A stretch of DNA of 64,000 nucleotides, taken from Petrotoga sp. 9PWA.NaAc.5.4 (lineage in GTDB: Bacteria > Thermotogota > Thermotogae > Petrotogales > Petrotogaceae). The position numbers and the translations under genes were made by a program. Shown in pieces: positions 27,501 to 34,673 of this stretch (position 1 is its first letter; each line of letters begins with the position of its first letter). Location: NCBI RefSeq assembly GCF_002895485.1, contig NZ_AZRK01000002.1, forward strand, positions 124,001 through 188,000. The letters are read 5' to 3'. The notes under the pieces were generated by a model, which saw only the letters and a program-made list of their open reading frames with translations, was not told the DNA's origin and did no database searches.

Positions 27501-27746
27501 TTTTTCTTCCAATTTTTGAGTAAGCGCCTCAACTATCCGGCTTTTCATTTCTAAAGCAGCTTTGTTGGTAAACGTAACAGCTAAAATTCTATCTACAATT
27601 TCTGAATTGGGGTAATTTTTTTCGAGGATTTTTATGTAATATTGGGTAAGTAAATATGTTTTCCCCGTTCCTGCTGACGCAGAAATAAAAAAATTTCTGT
27701 TGGGATTATTTATCTCTTTGTAAACATCTATTTTTTTAACACTCAT
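24570..27746 (-). CDS. AddA/RecB-like UvrD helicase with C-terminal nuclease
   Basis: ATP-dependent DNA helicase-exonuclease of 1058 residues for double-strand-break processing. Motif I is SASAGTGKTYLLTQ (residues 22-35), motif II YIIVDEFQDTN, motif III YVGDRKQSIYRFRGADV, motif V TIHKSKGLEFPIVFLIG and motif VI RIAYVGITRA. The C-terminal part holds a RecB-type PD-(D/E)XK nuclease with MLFGIPDKVIIK and IEILDYKYSD. No AddB partner is encoded beside it: upstream is an ABC transporter, downstream corA. The partner may be elsewhere. The ATG start lies 37 nt after a dispersed-repeat right end. Confidence 0.93.
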   Translation of the reverse strand: MSVKKIDVYKEINNPNRNFFISASAGTGKTYLLTQYYIKILEKNYPNSEIVDRILAVTFTNKAALEMKSRIVEALTQKLEEKVPSNYTALEWYKYWNEIKINMSRSWIKTIDSFCSRIIRENNVSIGVDPNFSIISDFQRDREIERSVNSSVRVALELYQDQEIDWINLVSKKRNENIENYIKELLKDKERFKDTFKKILKEKSIDEIREMLSIIVRNWRLEMSRAKIADEIELADENLSAIYANFLWFIKIVSLIASEFYIGLTIDLFMYDFKGVLEKVLEILNDDTILKKYQNKFKYIIVDEFQDTNYLQKEIFDKLHTSNNYFFYVGDRKQSIYRFRGADVSVFSKTLTQIENSSEEVAVGELKTNRRSHREIVDFSNFLSKEVLFKKENIQIEEIEPILLDNLSFKEEDISEAELAPMQDEKIPSLTDNDKKRVKFILVEDDEELHLGNAEERINIETEVVAKAITRLLGQEHDFRIRKDGKATYERRKIEPKDIAILTRDMKNIEEPLRKILSKYAIPFYIVGSKSFYNKPEIQAIFAAMSCVQNPYNDYEFVKYMMSALVGLSLQDLSKLIKNRSGSLFETFEKIKENYSKDIVNSYEVIKKYSDLKYYLPPSTIFKGIINENNYFLKLSLTNEPESSISNVRKLINQAEEYNRIANSFSELIRFLKKASVISEEEASLEDETSNSVKVMTIHKSKGLEFPIVFLIGLHDSLEKKIKKPYIEFSLPDTEGNRYYILKNIFKDTLENTDNWLFKWFRNNDFLERTETHRIAYVGITRAKDLLIPILLKNSRASSMTDLFLNALDSEIDIINFRDIKEKSLEKSYFNENTFKEIPTQNFEDFNYLSYKKYIAPTYLINELKPSEAKLIEDIENTNEVKTLFSEPKNIFSDEERLFKGSELHDKLQSAQNLSQIRNMTENGELPKGFDQIEIVKKAFTRNANTIIKNEWRLMKCFYFEGKNYMLFGIPDKVIIKNNEIEILDYKYSDLKDKKKINDYKFQILFYLYLLSDFGIPKAGYILSIKTLKEPIKIEYEPDFEKELIIRITNQLKEGHQK

Positions 27747-27782
27747 AGTTCAAGCCTCGCATAAATATTTAAAAAAAACTGT

Positions 27783-27935
27783 CTTAGGAAATTCCAAAAT
27801 ATGATTACTATATCTTAACTAAGTATAACAACAGATATGTCACACGCTCTCAGGTTGAAAGCATGACATCCCTGTAGAAAGAGAAATGCGGCTCCTGCTG
27901 GGCCCTCTCTAAATCCAAAAACTTATTTCTAAAGT
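27783..27935 (-). repeat. Divergent copy of the dispersed TIR element before the addA-like gene
   Basis: 153 bp in minus orientation. The left end ATTTCTAAAGT at 27925-27935 is perfect; the right end is degenerate (GGAATTTCCTAAGAC). The centre differs from other copies and holds a 33-nt hairpin at 27837-27869 (ATGTCA/TGACAT and CTTTC/GAGAG arms). A GC-rich segment near 27891-27905 takes the place of the core hairpin. Confidence 0.7.
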
Positions 27936-27972
27936 CCCTAAGGTTTAGAAAATTTAATTTTATGTTTTTATT

Positions 27973-27978
27973 ATTATA
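27973..27978 (-). promoter_or_regulatory. Putative extended -10 promoter of the addA-like gene
   Basis: TGATATAAT on the minus strand, upstream of the repeat copy. No good -35 box is seen. The repeat would lie in the transcript leader. Confidence 0.45.
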
Positions 27979-28020
27979 TCATATAAAAATTGTGAAACTG
28001 TATTAATGTTTGACTTATGT

Positions 28021-28055
28021 AAAAAAACACATTATCCCTATATAGGGATAATGTG
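28021..28055 (-). terminator. Terminator of the TrpXYZ-type ABC operon
   Basis: A perfect 28-bp palindrome (CACATTATCCCTA and its complement, 28028-28055) followed on the minus strand by a run of seven T. It lies 26 nt after the stop of the ATP-binding gene. Confidence 0.92.
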
Positions 28056-28080
28056 CTCACATAACTTTTTATGAGGATTG

Positions 28081-28809
28081 TTAATTAGCTACCACTTCTT
28101 CTTTTAAGCCGCTTTCTTCTGTTCTTTCGTATACAAAATCTTTAGTAACTTTACCATCTTTTATTTCGACAATTCTACTTGCATATTTTTCAACTATTTT
28201 CATATTGTGAGTTACCATAATAATTGTCAAACCTAACTCTTTATTTATTTTCAAAGTTAAGTCCATCACTTTTTCCACATTTTTAGGATCTAAAGCAGCG
28301 GTGTGTTCATCTAATAAAAGTAGATCTGGTTTTGTTATCGAAGCAAGGATCATAGCAAGAGCTTGTTTTTGACCTCCGGAAAATTCACTAACCTTTGTTT
28401 TTAGCCTATTTTCTAAACCCATATTCAAAGATTTTATCAACTCAAGTCCTTGGTATTTTCCAAAAGAAAAAAATCTGTTTCCTTTTTTGGAACCAAGAAT
28501 AAGATTTTCTTCAAGAGTAAGATCTGGGAAAACACCTCTATCAGGTTCTTGATATACTATTCCAACATTTCTAAATAATTTATATGGTTTGGTCTTCTTT
28601 ATGTTTTTGGTGCCCAGAGTATATTGGCCGCTTTCTAATTCTACTTCACCTGTTAGAAGCTTCAGTAAAGTGGTTTTTCCCGCGCCATTTGGTCCTATGA
28701 TAGTAACAAATTCACCTTTTTTTATAGTTAGGTTCAAGCCATCTAAAGCTCTTTTTTCATTATTTTTGTTTTTATTATAAATTACTCGGATGTTCTTAAG
28801 CTCAACCAT
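28081..28809 (-). CDS. ABC transporter ATP-binding protein (TrpZ-like)
   Basis: Nucleotide-binding subunit of 242 residues. Walker A is GPNGAGKTTLL (residues 39-49), the signature is SEFSGGQKQALAM and Walker B LLLLDEHTAALDP. The H-loop His is in IIMVTHNMK. It overlaps the permease gene by 28 bp. With the permease and the binding protein it forms a three-gene importer of the TrpXYZ/YtrBC-like type whose transcript is controlled by an aromatic leader peptide, suggesting aromatic amino-acid uptake. Confidence 0.93.
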   Translation of the reverse strand: MVELKNIRVIYNKNKNNEKRALDGLNLTIKKGEFVTIIGPNGAGKTTLLKLLTGEVELESGQYTLGTKNIKKTKPYKLFRNVGIVYQEPDRGVFPDLTLEENLILGSKKGNRFFSFGKYQGLELIKSLNMGLENRLKTKVSEFSGGQKQALAMILASITKPDLLLLDEHTAALDPKNVEKVMDLTLKINKELGLTIIMVTHNMKIVEKYASRIVEIKDGKVTKDFVYERTEESGLKEEVVAN

Positions 28810-29771
28810 TTTTTTAATTCAACCCTCCTTAAACCAATCACTATAATAATAAACAAAGAAGTTATCAATTTCATATCGCTTGATTGGAATCCGATTACAT
28901 AACCATATCTCATAGCTAAAGCTAATAAAAATTGATAAACTACGGCTCCTATTAATGGACACAACATATTGTAGAATAAATGCATTTTTCCAAATATTAT
29001 TTCTCCAAGAATAACGGCAGCTAAAGAAGTAACAACGATTCCTTGACCCATGTTTACATCAGAAAATCCTGCGTACATAGAAAATAAAGATCCGGATATA
29101 CCAGCAAAAAAGTTTCCTAAAAAAAGACCTATAATACTCATCATTTCAGGATTTATGCCTAAGTTTTTTATACCTAACTTATTACTTCCATATCCTCTTA
29201 AAGCTATTCCAAACTCTGTCCTTAAAAAAATAATAGTAATAAAAAATGAAATCAATACAATAGAAAGTAGTAAAGTAGTTGAATTATAGCCAGAATTATC
29301 CCTAAATGGCGAGAGGGTCCTTTTGTTTTCATCGTTTTGAATAGTCTGTTGAGAATCTTTGTTAGTACTCATACCTAAAAGATCGTCTAATTTTGTTTTT
29401 TCTGTATAATAAGCTGTTTGCTGTGACTTAATTTCTTTGGGAGTGGAAATATTTGGACCGTTCATTACTCTTATATTTATGGAATAAAGCATAGTCATAA
29501 CAAGAATACTTGCGAGTAACACGTTTACTTTTAATTTGTTATATATCAAAGCAGTAATTATTCCAAAAAATCCTGCCATTATTCCTCCAAGAATCATACA
29601 CAATATCCATGGCAATCCCGCATACATAAAAGCGACAGTTACGGCTCCACCCAAAACATAAGAACCGTCGGGGGTTAAATCTGGAAGATCTATTACTCTA
29701 AAACTTATAAAGACTCCCATTGCGACAAGAGATGCTATGAGACCTTGTTCTAAAATTCCTATCAAATCCAT
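28782..29771 (-). CDS. ABC transporter permease (TrpY-like)
   Basis: Membrane subunit of 329 residues with about eight hydrophobic helices, of the branched-chain amino acid/sugar permease superfamily (BPD_transp_2). MGVFISFRVIDLPDLTPDGS at residues 19-38 is the characteristic N-terminal motif of the group paired with PF04392 binding proteins. A hydrophilic insertion of about 50 residues (around 110-160, rich in N, T and K) is unusual. GYGSNKLGIKNLGINP holds the loop contacting the ATPase. The spacer before this gene carries a right-end fragment of the dispersed repeat. Confidence 0.9.
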   Translation of the reverse strand: MDLIGILEQGLIASLVAMGVFISFRVIDLPDLTPDGSYVLGGAVTVAFMYAGLPWILCMILGGIMAGFFGIITALIYNKLKVNVLLASILVMTMLYSINIRVMNGPNISTPKEIKSQQTAYYTEKTKLDDLLGMSTNKDSQQTIQNDENKRTLSPFRDNSGYNSTTLLLSIVLISFFITIIFLRTEFGIALRGYGSNKLGIKNLGINPEMMSIIGLFLGNFFAGISGSLFSMYAGFSDVNMGQGIVVTSLAAVILGEIIFGKMHLFYNMLCPLIGAVVYQFLLALAMRYGYVIGFQSSDMKLITSLFIIIVIGLRRVELKKWLSLRTSE

Positions 29772-29798
29772 AATTTTCCTCCAAAAAAAGAACTTTTA

Positions 29799-29830
29799 CA
29801 GTTACTGTCTTTAGAAATTCTAAAATTCGT
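29799..29830 (-). repeat. Right-end fragment of the dispersed element before the permease
   Basis: Minus strand GAATTTCTAAAGACAGTAAC, 28 nt upstream of the permease ATG, matching the right-end consensus ATTTCTAAAGnnAGTAA. Confidence 0.6.
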
Positions 29831-29917
29831 TTTATCAATCTCAATTCTAATCTTTGGTAATTGCATATTTTAAAACCTATGAGCAAGCTTTATGAATTAT
29901 AATTAATATTTAGATTT

Positions 29918-30859
29918 TCACAAACTACCTACCACTTCATCTGCTATATCTATAAATTCTTGAGGAACCTTTACATTAAGTTTTTTTGCTCTATCTAAAT
30001 TTATATAAAAAGTTAAAGCGTTTGCTCCAACTATTCTTGATTCAATTTCAGAAGGTTTCTTTCCGTTTATAAGATCTAACACGATTTTTCCTGTTTCTAT
30101 ACCTACTTGATAATAATTAAATCCGAAACCTATAACCGAAGTATTTTTAGCTATGTCTATATCTCCTGCAATAACGGGGATACCCAATTTATCAAAAATT
30201 TGACCTAAAATTTCTGCTGAAGAGGCTACAAGGTTATCTGTATATAGATAAGCAATATCTATTCTATTAGCGTTAGCATTCAACGAAGTAACAAGTTCAT
30301 TCACAGTTGTTCCGGTAATTTCTATAACTTTAAAATTAAGTGCTGGAGCAATTCTTTTCGTTTCCTGAGCTAAAAATACCGAATTGGCTTCACCAGGATT
30401 GTAAAGTATCGCTAAATTTTTGGCTTCTGGAAATATGGTTCTCATTAAGTTAACGTGTGTTTCTACTGGTACCATATCGCTTATTCCTACGACGTTTCCA
30501 GGATTTTTACCCCATTTTGGAATTAACCCGGCACTTATCGGATCTGTAACGGCACTAAATACAACTGGTTTATCTTTTATAGTTGTTGCCGCTGCTTGGG
30601 CAGAAGGAGTTGCTATAGCAACGATTATATCCACATCTGTTTTAAATTTATTGGCTATTGCAATTGCATTTTGAAAATTATTTTGAGCACTTTGGTGGTC
30701 AACTTCAAATTTTACTCCAGATTCATTTAAATAGTCTACTATACCGTCATAGATTTTGTTTAAAGCGGGATGATCAACAATTTGGGTAATACCTATTTTT
30801 ACAGAAAATGCCATCGAGAATAATAACAATACTATCAACATCACTCCAACTTTTTTCAT
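29918..30859 (-). CDS. ABC transporter substrate-binding protein (TrpX-like, PF04392)
   Basis: Exported binding protein of 313 residues. The signal peptide MKKVGVMLIVLLLFSMAFS precedes VKIGITQIVDHPALNKIYDG, the typical start of the ABC_sub_bind (TrpX/YtxX) family. AIATPSAQAAATTIKDKPVV, PVVFSAVTDPISAGLIP and LAILYNPGEANS are conserved in that family, which transports Trp or related amino acids in several Firmicutes. The ATG at 30859 has GGAGGTG at 7 nt and a fitting signal peptide; the frame open to 31018 only reads through the attenuator and is not coding. The gene starts about 54 nt after the attenuator terminator, so its expression depends on read-through. Confidence 0.93.
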   Translation of the reverse strand: MKKVGVMLIVLLLFSMAFSVKIGITQIVDHPALNKIYDGIVDYLNESGVKFEVDHQSAQNNFQNAIAIANKFKTDVDIIVAIATPSAQAAATTIKDKPVVFSAVTDPISAGLIPKWGKNPGNVVGISDMVPVETHVNLMRTIFPEAKNLAILYNPGEANSVFLAQETKRIAPALNFKVIEITGTTVNELVTSLNANANRIDIAYLYTDNLVASSAEILGQIFDKLGIPVIAGDIDIAKNTSVIGFGFNYYQVGIETGKIVLDLINGKKPSEIESRIVGANALTFYINLDRAKKLNVKVPQEFIDIADEVVGSL

Positions 30860-30912
30860 ATCGTTACACCTCCTGAATTTTTTATGACCCCGATTTGTCA
30901 ACTTACGTTTAT

Positions 30913-30942
30913 AAAAAAAGGTGTCTACTTTTTGTAGACACC
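30913..30942 (-). terminator. Attenuator terminator upstream of the TrpXYZ-type operon
   Basis: On the minus strand GGTGTCTAC, loop AAAAA, GTAGACACC and seven T: a perfect 9-bp intrinsic terminator placed before the first gene. Its 5' arm shares seven bases with the antiterminator arm at 30936-30949, so the two structures exclude each other. Confidence 0.93.
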
Positions 30943-31006
30943 CAATTTGTTTAGCCTCTGCTTGTAATTTCTGAAAAGGTATCAGAAGGCACCAAATTGG
31001 GTGTCT
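30936..31006 (-). promoter_or_regulatory. Antiterminator stem of the aromatic-leader attenuator
   Basis: AGACACCCAATTTG and CAAATTGGGTGTCT, a perfect 14-bp inverted repeat with a 43-nt loop. The loop pairs further (GCCTTCTG with CAGAGGC, one bulge). The upstream arm (31006-30993) lies inside the leader reading frame, immediately after the aromatic codons; the downstream arm overlaps the terminator. Pairing of the two arms would prevent termination. Confidence 0.88.
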
Positions 31007-31095
31007 TTCCAATACCAAAAGTAAAAATGTTTTTTATTTTCAAACTTTAAATTATCAATATTCTTAAAGATTTGTACATATGAAATTTTTTTCAT
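30982..31095 (-). CDS. Aromatic-rich leader peptide of the TrpXYZ-type operon
   Basis: A 37-codon reading frame with ATG at 31095 and the ribosome site AGGAGA 5 nt upstream, ending with TGA at 30984-30982. Residues 24-29 are FYFWYW (two Phe, two Tyr, two Trp in a row); the last residues are KDTQFGAF. It begins right after a consensus promoter and overlaps one arm of an antiterminator stem, followed by an intrinsic terminator. This is the layout of a ribosome-mediated attenuation leader. A ribosome waiting for charged aromatic tRNAs would leave the antiterminator arm free, whereas translation to the stop would cover it and allow termination. Too short for default gene callers. The peptide itself need have no function. 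Confidence 0.9.
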   Translation of the reverse strand: MKKISYVQIFKNIDNLKFENKKHFYFWYWKDTQFGAF

Positions 31096-31130
31096 AGTAA
31101 TCTCCTATTCAACTAAAATTAATTTTTTTA

Positions 31131-31160
31131 ATTATACCACCAATAACTTAGATTTGTCAA
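31131..31160 (-). promoter_or_regulatory. Consensus promoter of the leader-TrpXYZ operon
   Basis: TTGACA (31160-31155), an 18-nt spacer and TATAAT (31136-31131) on the minus strand, both hexamers identical to the sigma-A consensus. Such a strong promoter with a terminator downstream fits control by attenuation. Confidence 0.93.
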
Positions 31161-31172
31161 TAGATAAAAATT

Positions 31173-32639
31173 TTACAAAAGATTTGAAAAGATTCTGCAA
31201 AAAGCTTCGGTAAATTTAATTGGTAACGGTAATTTATCAAAATAATCAAAAGAAACTTTCGTACTTATACTTAAATCGTCAAAAAAAATTTTTTCAATTT
31301 CCTGAGTTTTTTCTTTGTCAAATATTAATAAATTTGTTTCATAGTTCAAATCCATGCTCCTAATATCTAAGTTAGCTGTTCCTACAGTGGATATTGTACC
31401 ATCTATTGACACAAACTTTGAATGCGTAAATCTATCTTTAGGATAAAGAAATACTTCTGCTCCATATTTTACAAGTTCTTCCAAATAAGTTCTTGAAGCA
31501 TAATAGACTAAAAAATGATCTCCTTTTTCGGGGAACAATATTTTTACATTTACTCCAGAAAGAGAAGCTACTTTTAAATCAGTAATAATACTTTCATTTG
31601 GAATAAAATAAGGAGAAGCTAAATAAATATGATCTGTTGCAATTGATATCATCTTATGGATCATTTGCATTATGGATGAAGATTCGGATTCTGGTCCGCT
31701 CACAGCTATTTGTAATAAAGAATTTCCTATATTTTCTTGTTTTTTGAAATATTTTTTTAAATCTTCAGGGTTTTCATTTTTTCTCTCGATTTGTTTTATT
31801 TTGTAATAATCTTCTAAAAAAACTTTTTGAAGCCCATTTACTGCTTCACCTATTACTTTCAAATGTAAATCTCTCCAATATCCAAGATCACTATTTCCAA
31901 TATACTCATCTCCTATATTTATACCGCCTACATAAGCAATTTCGCCATCTATAACAGCTATCTTTCTATGATTTCTATAATTTACTTGCGTATTTATAAA
32001 TTTTAAAACGGGAGAAAGAAAATAAGTGTAAAAAGCAACATCTATACCGGCTTTTTTTAAATCTTGAATATAACTTTTTTTAAGTCTGCCAGATCCGATT
32101 TTATCCATAATAAACTTTATTTCTACGCCTTCTATAGCTTTTTTTATAAGAAGATTTTTCAATTTTTCGCCTGTTTCGTCACTTTTTACGATATAGTATT
32201 CTAAATGTATACTTTCTTTTGCATTTTCAATGTCTTTAAAAAAAGAACCAAATTTTTCCCTGCCATCCTTAAAAATTGTTACTTCATTGTTAGAAAACAA
32301 AGGAGATCTTGAATTCTTTTTTAGAAGTGTTATTAGTTGTAAATATTCTACAGGTATATTTTCACCAAACGCTTCCATAAGTTTTTCTTTTTCTTTATCG
32401 GTTATGCTATGATTATAATCTAAATAAAGATTACTTGTTAACTTTTTCTTTTTCCAATTTCTTCCAAAAAAAAGATAAACTCCAAAACCTATTAACGGAA
32501 ATACCGCAAATACTAAAAGCCAACTAATAGTTTTTTCGGGCCTTTTCCTTTCTAATATAACTATTGTTATTGCTATAACAGCATAGATTAAAACAAGAAA
32601 CGTCCAGTATCCAAATTTGTAAACTAAAGCAAATGCCAT
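31173..32639 (-). CDS. cls: Cardiolipin synthase
   Basis: Membrane phospholipase-D-family enzyme joining two phosphatidylglycerols to cardiolipin, 488 residues. Two N-terminal membrane helices (WTFLVLIYAVIAITIVIL and ISWLLVFAVFPLIGFGVYLF) precede two HKD motifs: HRKIAVIDGEIAYVGGIN and HSKFVSIDGTISTVGTANLD. The ATG at 32639 has TTAGGTGAG upstream and lies 12 nt after the tmk stop. The frame could start at 32672 but that would overlap tmk without a ribosome site. It is the second gene of a tmk-cls unit. Confidence 0.94.
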   Translation of the reverse strand: MAFALVYKFGYWTFLVLIYAVIAITIVILERKRPEKTISWLLVFAVFPLIGFGVYLFFGRNWKKKKLTSNLYLDYNHSITDKEKEKLMEAFGENIPVEYLQLITLLKKNSRSPLFSNNEVTIFKDGREKFGSFFKDIENAKESIHLEYYIVKSDETGEKLKNLLIKKAIEGVEIKFIMDKIGSGRLKKSYIQDLKKAGIDVAFYTYFLSPVLKFINTQVNYRNHRKIAVIDGEIAYVGGINIGDEYIGNSDLGYWRDLHLKVIGEAVNGLQKVFLEDYYKIKQIERKNENPEDLKKYFKKQENIGNSLLQIAVSGPESESSSIMQMIHKMISIATDHIYLASPYFIPNESIITDLKVASLSGVNVKILFPEKGDHFLVYYASRTYLEELVKYGAEVFLYPKDRFTHSKFVSIDGTISTVGTANLDIRSMDLNYETNLLIFDKEKTQEIEKIFFDDLSISTKVSFDYFDKLPLPIKFTEAFCRIFSNLL

Positions 32640-32650
32640 ATATTTCTCAC

Positions 32651-33337
32651 CTAATCTTTTATTTGTTTCCAAAACGAGTATATTTCTTCGTGTATTTTTT
32701 CTATTGTTTTTAACTCTCTATTGTTTTTTAAACAATCTATTATCTTCCAATTATATTTATAAGCAATATATTTAGCGTTTTTGTATGTTTTATTTATGTA
32801 ATTAAGATCGTTTTCATGTATGTCTAACTTTCCCAATCCCTCAACTTTTTGTACTCTTTTTTTAAGTAAGTTAATACTAATTTCCGGAGGAATATCCAAA
32901 AATATAACATAAGAAGGAATAGGAAGATTAAATTTATTAAATTCTAAATCCCATAACCAATCCAAAAAATTATCTTTATCTTTTTCATTTTCAAATTTTG
33001 AAGACTGATAAATCATATTTGAAGTAGTATATCTGTCACACAATATAGTAACTCCAGATTCATAAAACTGTTTTAATTCTTTCGTATAAGTTGCAAACCT
33101 ATCAACAGCAAAAAAAGTGGAAGCGGCATAGGGATTTACTGATTCAGGATCTTCTCCAAATTCTCCTCTAAGGTACATTTTTATGAGGCTTGAAGATTCA
33201 CTTTTATAGTTTGGAAATTCAGCCTTTAAGATGGGAAAGTTTTCATTTTTTAATCGATTATAGAGTAATTCGATTTGAGTGGCTTTGCCGCTAGCATCGG
33301 TACCTGATTCAATAACAATTAACTTTCCTTTTTTCAT
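32651..33337 (-). CDS. tmk: Thymidylate kinase
   Basis: dTMP kinase of 228 residues making dTDP for DNA synthesis. The P-loop is ESGTDASGKATQ (residues 9-20), and CDRYTTSNMIYQSSKF near the middle is the DRY/Q motif of the family. LDIPPEISINLLKKR and the Lid-like VEGLGKLDIHEND follow. It starts a unit with cls. A promoter-like pair (TTGACT, 17 nt, TAATGT) lies about 140 nt upstream. Confidence 0.93.
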   Translation of the reverse strand: MKKGKLIVIESGTDASGKATQIELLYNRLKNENFPILKAEFPNYKSESSSLIKMYLRGEFGEDPESVNPYAASTFFAVDRFATYTKELKQFYESGVTILCDRYTTSNMIYQSSKFENEKDKDNFLDWLWDLEFNKFNLPIPSYVIFLDIPPEISINLLKKRVQKVEGLGKLDIHENDLNYINKTYKNAKYIAYKYNWKIIDCLKNNRELKTIEKIHEEIYSFWKQIKD

Positions 33338-33360
33338 ATTTTATAAACTCCCTATGGTTA

Positions 33361-33390
33361 AATTTTTACTCATTTTAGAAATCTTGAAAT
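33361..33390 (-). repeat. Right-end fragment of the dispersed element before tmk
   Basis: Minus strand GATTTCTAAAATGAGTAAAAA, some 25-50 nt before the tmk start, matching the family right end. No GC core is seen further upstream. Confidence 0.6.
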
Positions 33391-33477
33391 CTCATTTATA
33401 TATGTGGTAGAGTTAAATTTTTTATAAAGTGTCTTCTCATTTGGAAACTCTCATGGAGAATGTTTTTACATGTAATT

Positions 33478-33506
33478 ACATTAATACTTTCGGTACTTTT
33501 AGTCAA
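33478..33506 (-). promoter_or_regulatory. Putative tmk-cls promoter
   Basis: TTGACT (33506-33501), a 17-nt spacer and TAATGT (33483-33478) on the minus strand. The region also holds a small inverted repeat CAAGG/CCTTG and the palindrome ATGTAATTACAT. Nothing else was found between tmk and the chromate transporter genes. Confidence 0.4.
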
Positions 33507-33555
33507 GGATATGATACACCTTGTCTTGGTTTTAGCAGATTAAATATTTTTTTAA

Positions 33556-34119
33556 TTAGAACTTAAATATAATACCTATAACAGCAGCTATTCCAAGATA
33601 TATTACAGGATGGAACTTAAATTTCTTCATTAAAAAAATAATGACTACAAATAAAATAATCGCCTTGTAATTAAATAGAGAAAAAAATTTGCTCGTTTCT
33701 AAAAAAAGATTAAGATTTAAAAGAGAAACTTTAGCAACTTCATAAGCAGCAGCACCAATTAATCCAATAACAGCAGGCCTTAATGTATAAAAGCCATTTT
33801 TTATAAGTGGTTTTTCATTTATTTTACCAAAATATTTTGCTATCAAACTAATTATTATTATTGAAGGTGTAACTATCCCAATTGTTGCCAATATCCCTCC
33901 AAACACACCTGCAGTCTTAAAGCCAACAAAAGTAGCTGTATTTATACCAATAGGTCCAGGGGTTGATTCCGATATTGCTATCATATCGGCAAGCTCTTGA
34001 GAGGTTATCCAACCATACTTATCGACAAGATCTTGCAGAAAAGGAAGAGTTGCTAATCCCCCACCTATAGAAAATAAACCTATTTTGAAGAATTCAAAAA
34101 ATAAAGTTAAGTAAATCAT
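33556..34119 (-). CDS. Chromate transporter, short-chain subunit 2
   Basis: Membrane protein of 187 residues with one CHR domain. GLFSIGGGLATLPFLQDLV, WITSQELADMIAISESTPGP and GINTATFVGFKTAGVFGGI are the conserved N-terminal elements of the family. It overlaps the preceding CHR gene by 4 bp. Short-chain CHR proteins act as pairs of homologous halves that insert in opposite orientation. They export chromate in characterised cases; the physiological anion here is unknown. Confidence 0.92.
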   Translation of the reverse strand: MIYLTLFFEFFKIGLFSIGGGLATLPFLQDLVDKYGWITSQELADMIAISESTPGPIGINTATFVGFKTAGVFGGILATIGIVTPSIIIISLIAKYFGKINEKPLIKNGFYTLRPAVIGLIGAAAYEVAKVSLLNLNLFLETSKFFSLFNYKAIILFVVIIFLMKKFKFHPVIYLGIAAVIGIIFKF

Positions 34120-34673
34120 TTACTATCAGCCTTGTTTAATTTAATTATATTTCCAACTGCAAAAGATATTATTATAACTATAACTGGTGAAATGTCAATA
34201 AGAGCAACTCCTAAAAAAGAAATTAAAAATACTATAACACCAATATAATCTTTAACCGATTTTTTCCACATATTAATTATTGTATTTAGAATTAAAGCTA
34301 TTACAGCTACGCGTATTCCTCCAAATGCATTTTGAACTATTGTATAATCTTGAAACTTCTGAAAAAAGGCAGCTATAATGCTAATTATAACCAAAGACGG
34401 AAATACCATCCCTAAGCTGGCTACAATGGCTCCTATAACTCCTTTTAATTTATATCCCACAAACGTTGCAGTATTTATAGCTATTATTCCCGGAGTACTT
34501 TGACCTATAGCGTAATAATCTATTATCTCTTCTTCACTAACCCATTTTCTTTTTTTAACTAATTCTTCTTGCATCATAGGGAGCATAGCATATCCACCAC
34601 CAAAAGTCAAACTCCCAATGCGAGCAAACGTTGTAAATATATCTAATAAAATCATAGAAAACGGCAACCTCAC
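34116..34673 (-). CDS. Chromate transporter, short-chain subunit 1
   Basis: Membrane protein of 185 residues, the first of the CHR pair. Conserved elements are RIGSLTFGGGYAMLPMMQEE, WVSEEEIIDYYAIGQSTPGI and AINTATFVGYKLKGVIGAI. Its start lies immediately beside the stop of the TM0106-like nuclease gene, so the three genes are in one transcript. Confidence 0.92.
   Translation of the reverse strand: MRLPFSMILLDIFTTFARIGSLTFGGGYAMLPMMQEELVKKRKWVSEEEIIDYYAIGQSTPGIIAINTATFVGYKLKGVIGAIVASLGMVFPSLVIISIIAAFFQKFQDYTIVQNAFGGIRVAVIALILNTIINMWKKSVKDYIGVIVFLISFLGVALIDISPVIVIIISFAVGNIIKLNKADSK

Noticed and set aside
30860-31018. N-terminal extension of the TrpX-like binding protein to 31018
   Set aside because: This would translate through the attenuator and terminator. 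The ATG at 30859 has a good ribosome site and starts a signal peptide.
30913-31160. T-box riboswitch before the TrpXYZ-type operon
   Set aside because: No T-box sequence or specifier stem is seen; a leader peptide and a two-state stem explain the region better.
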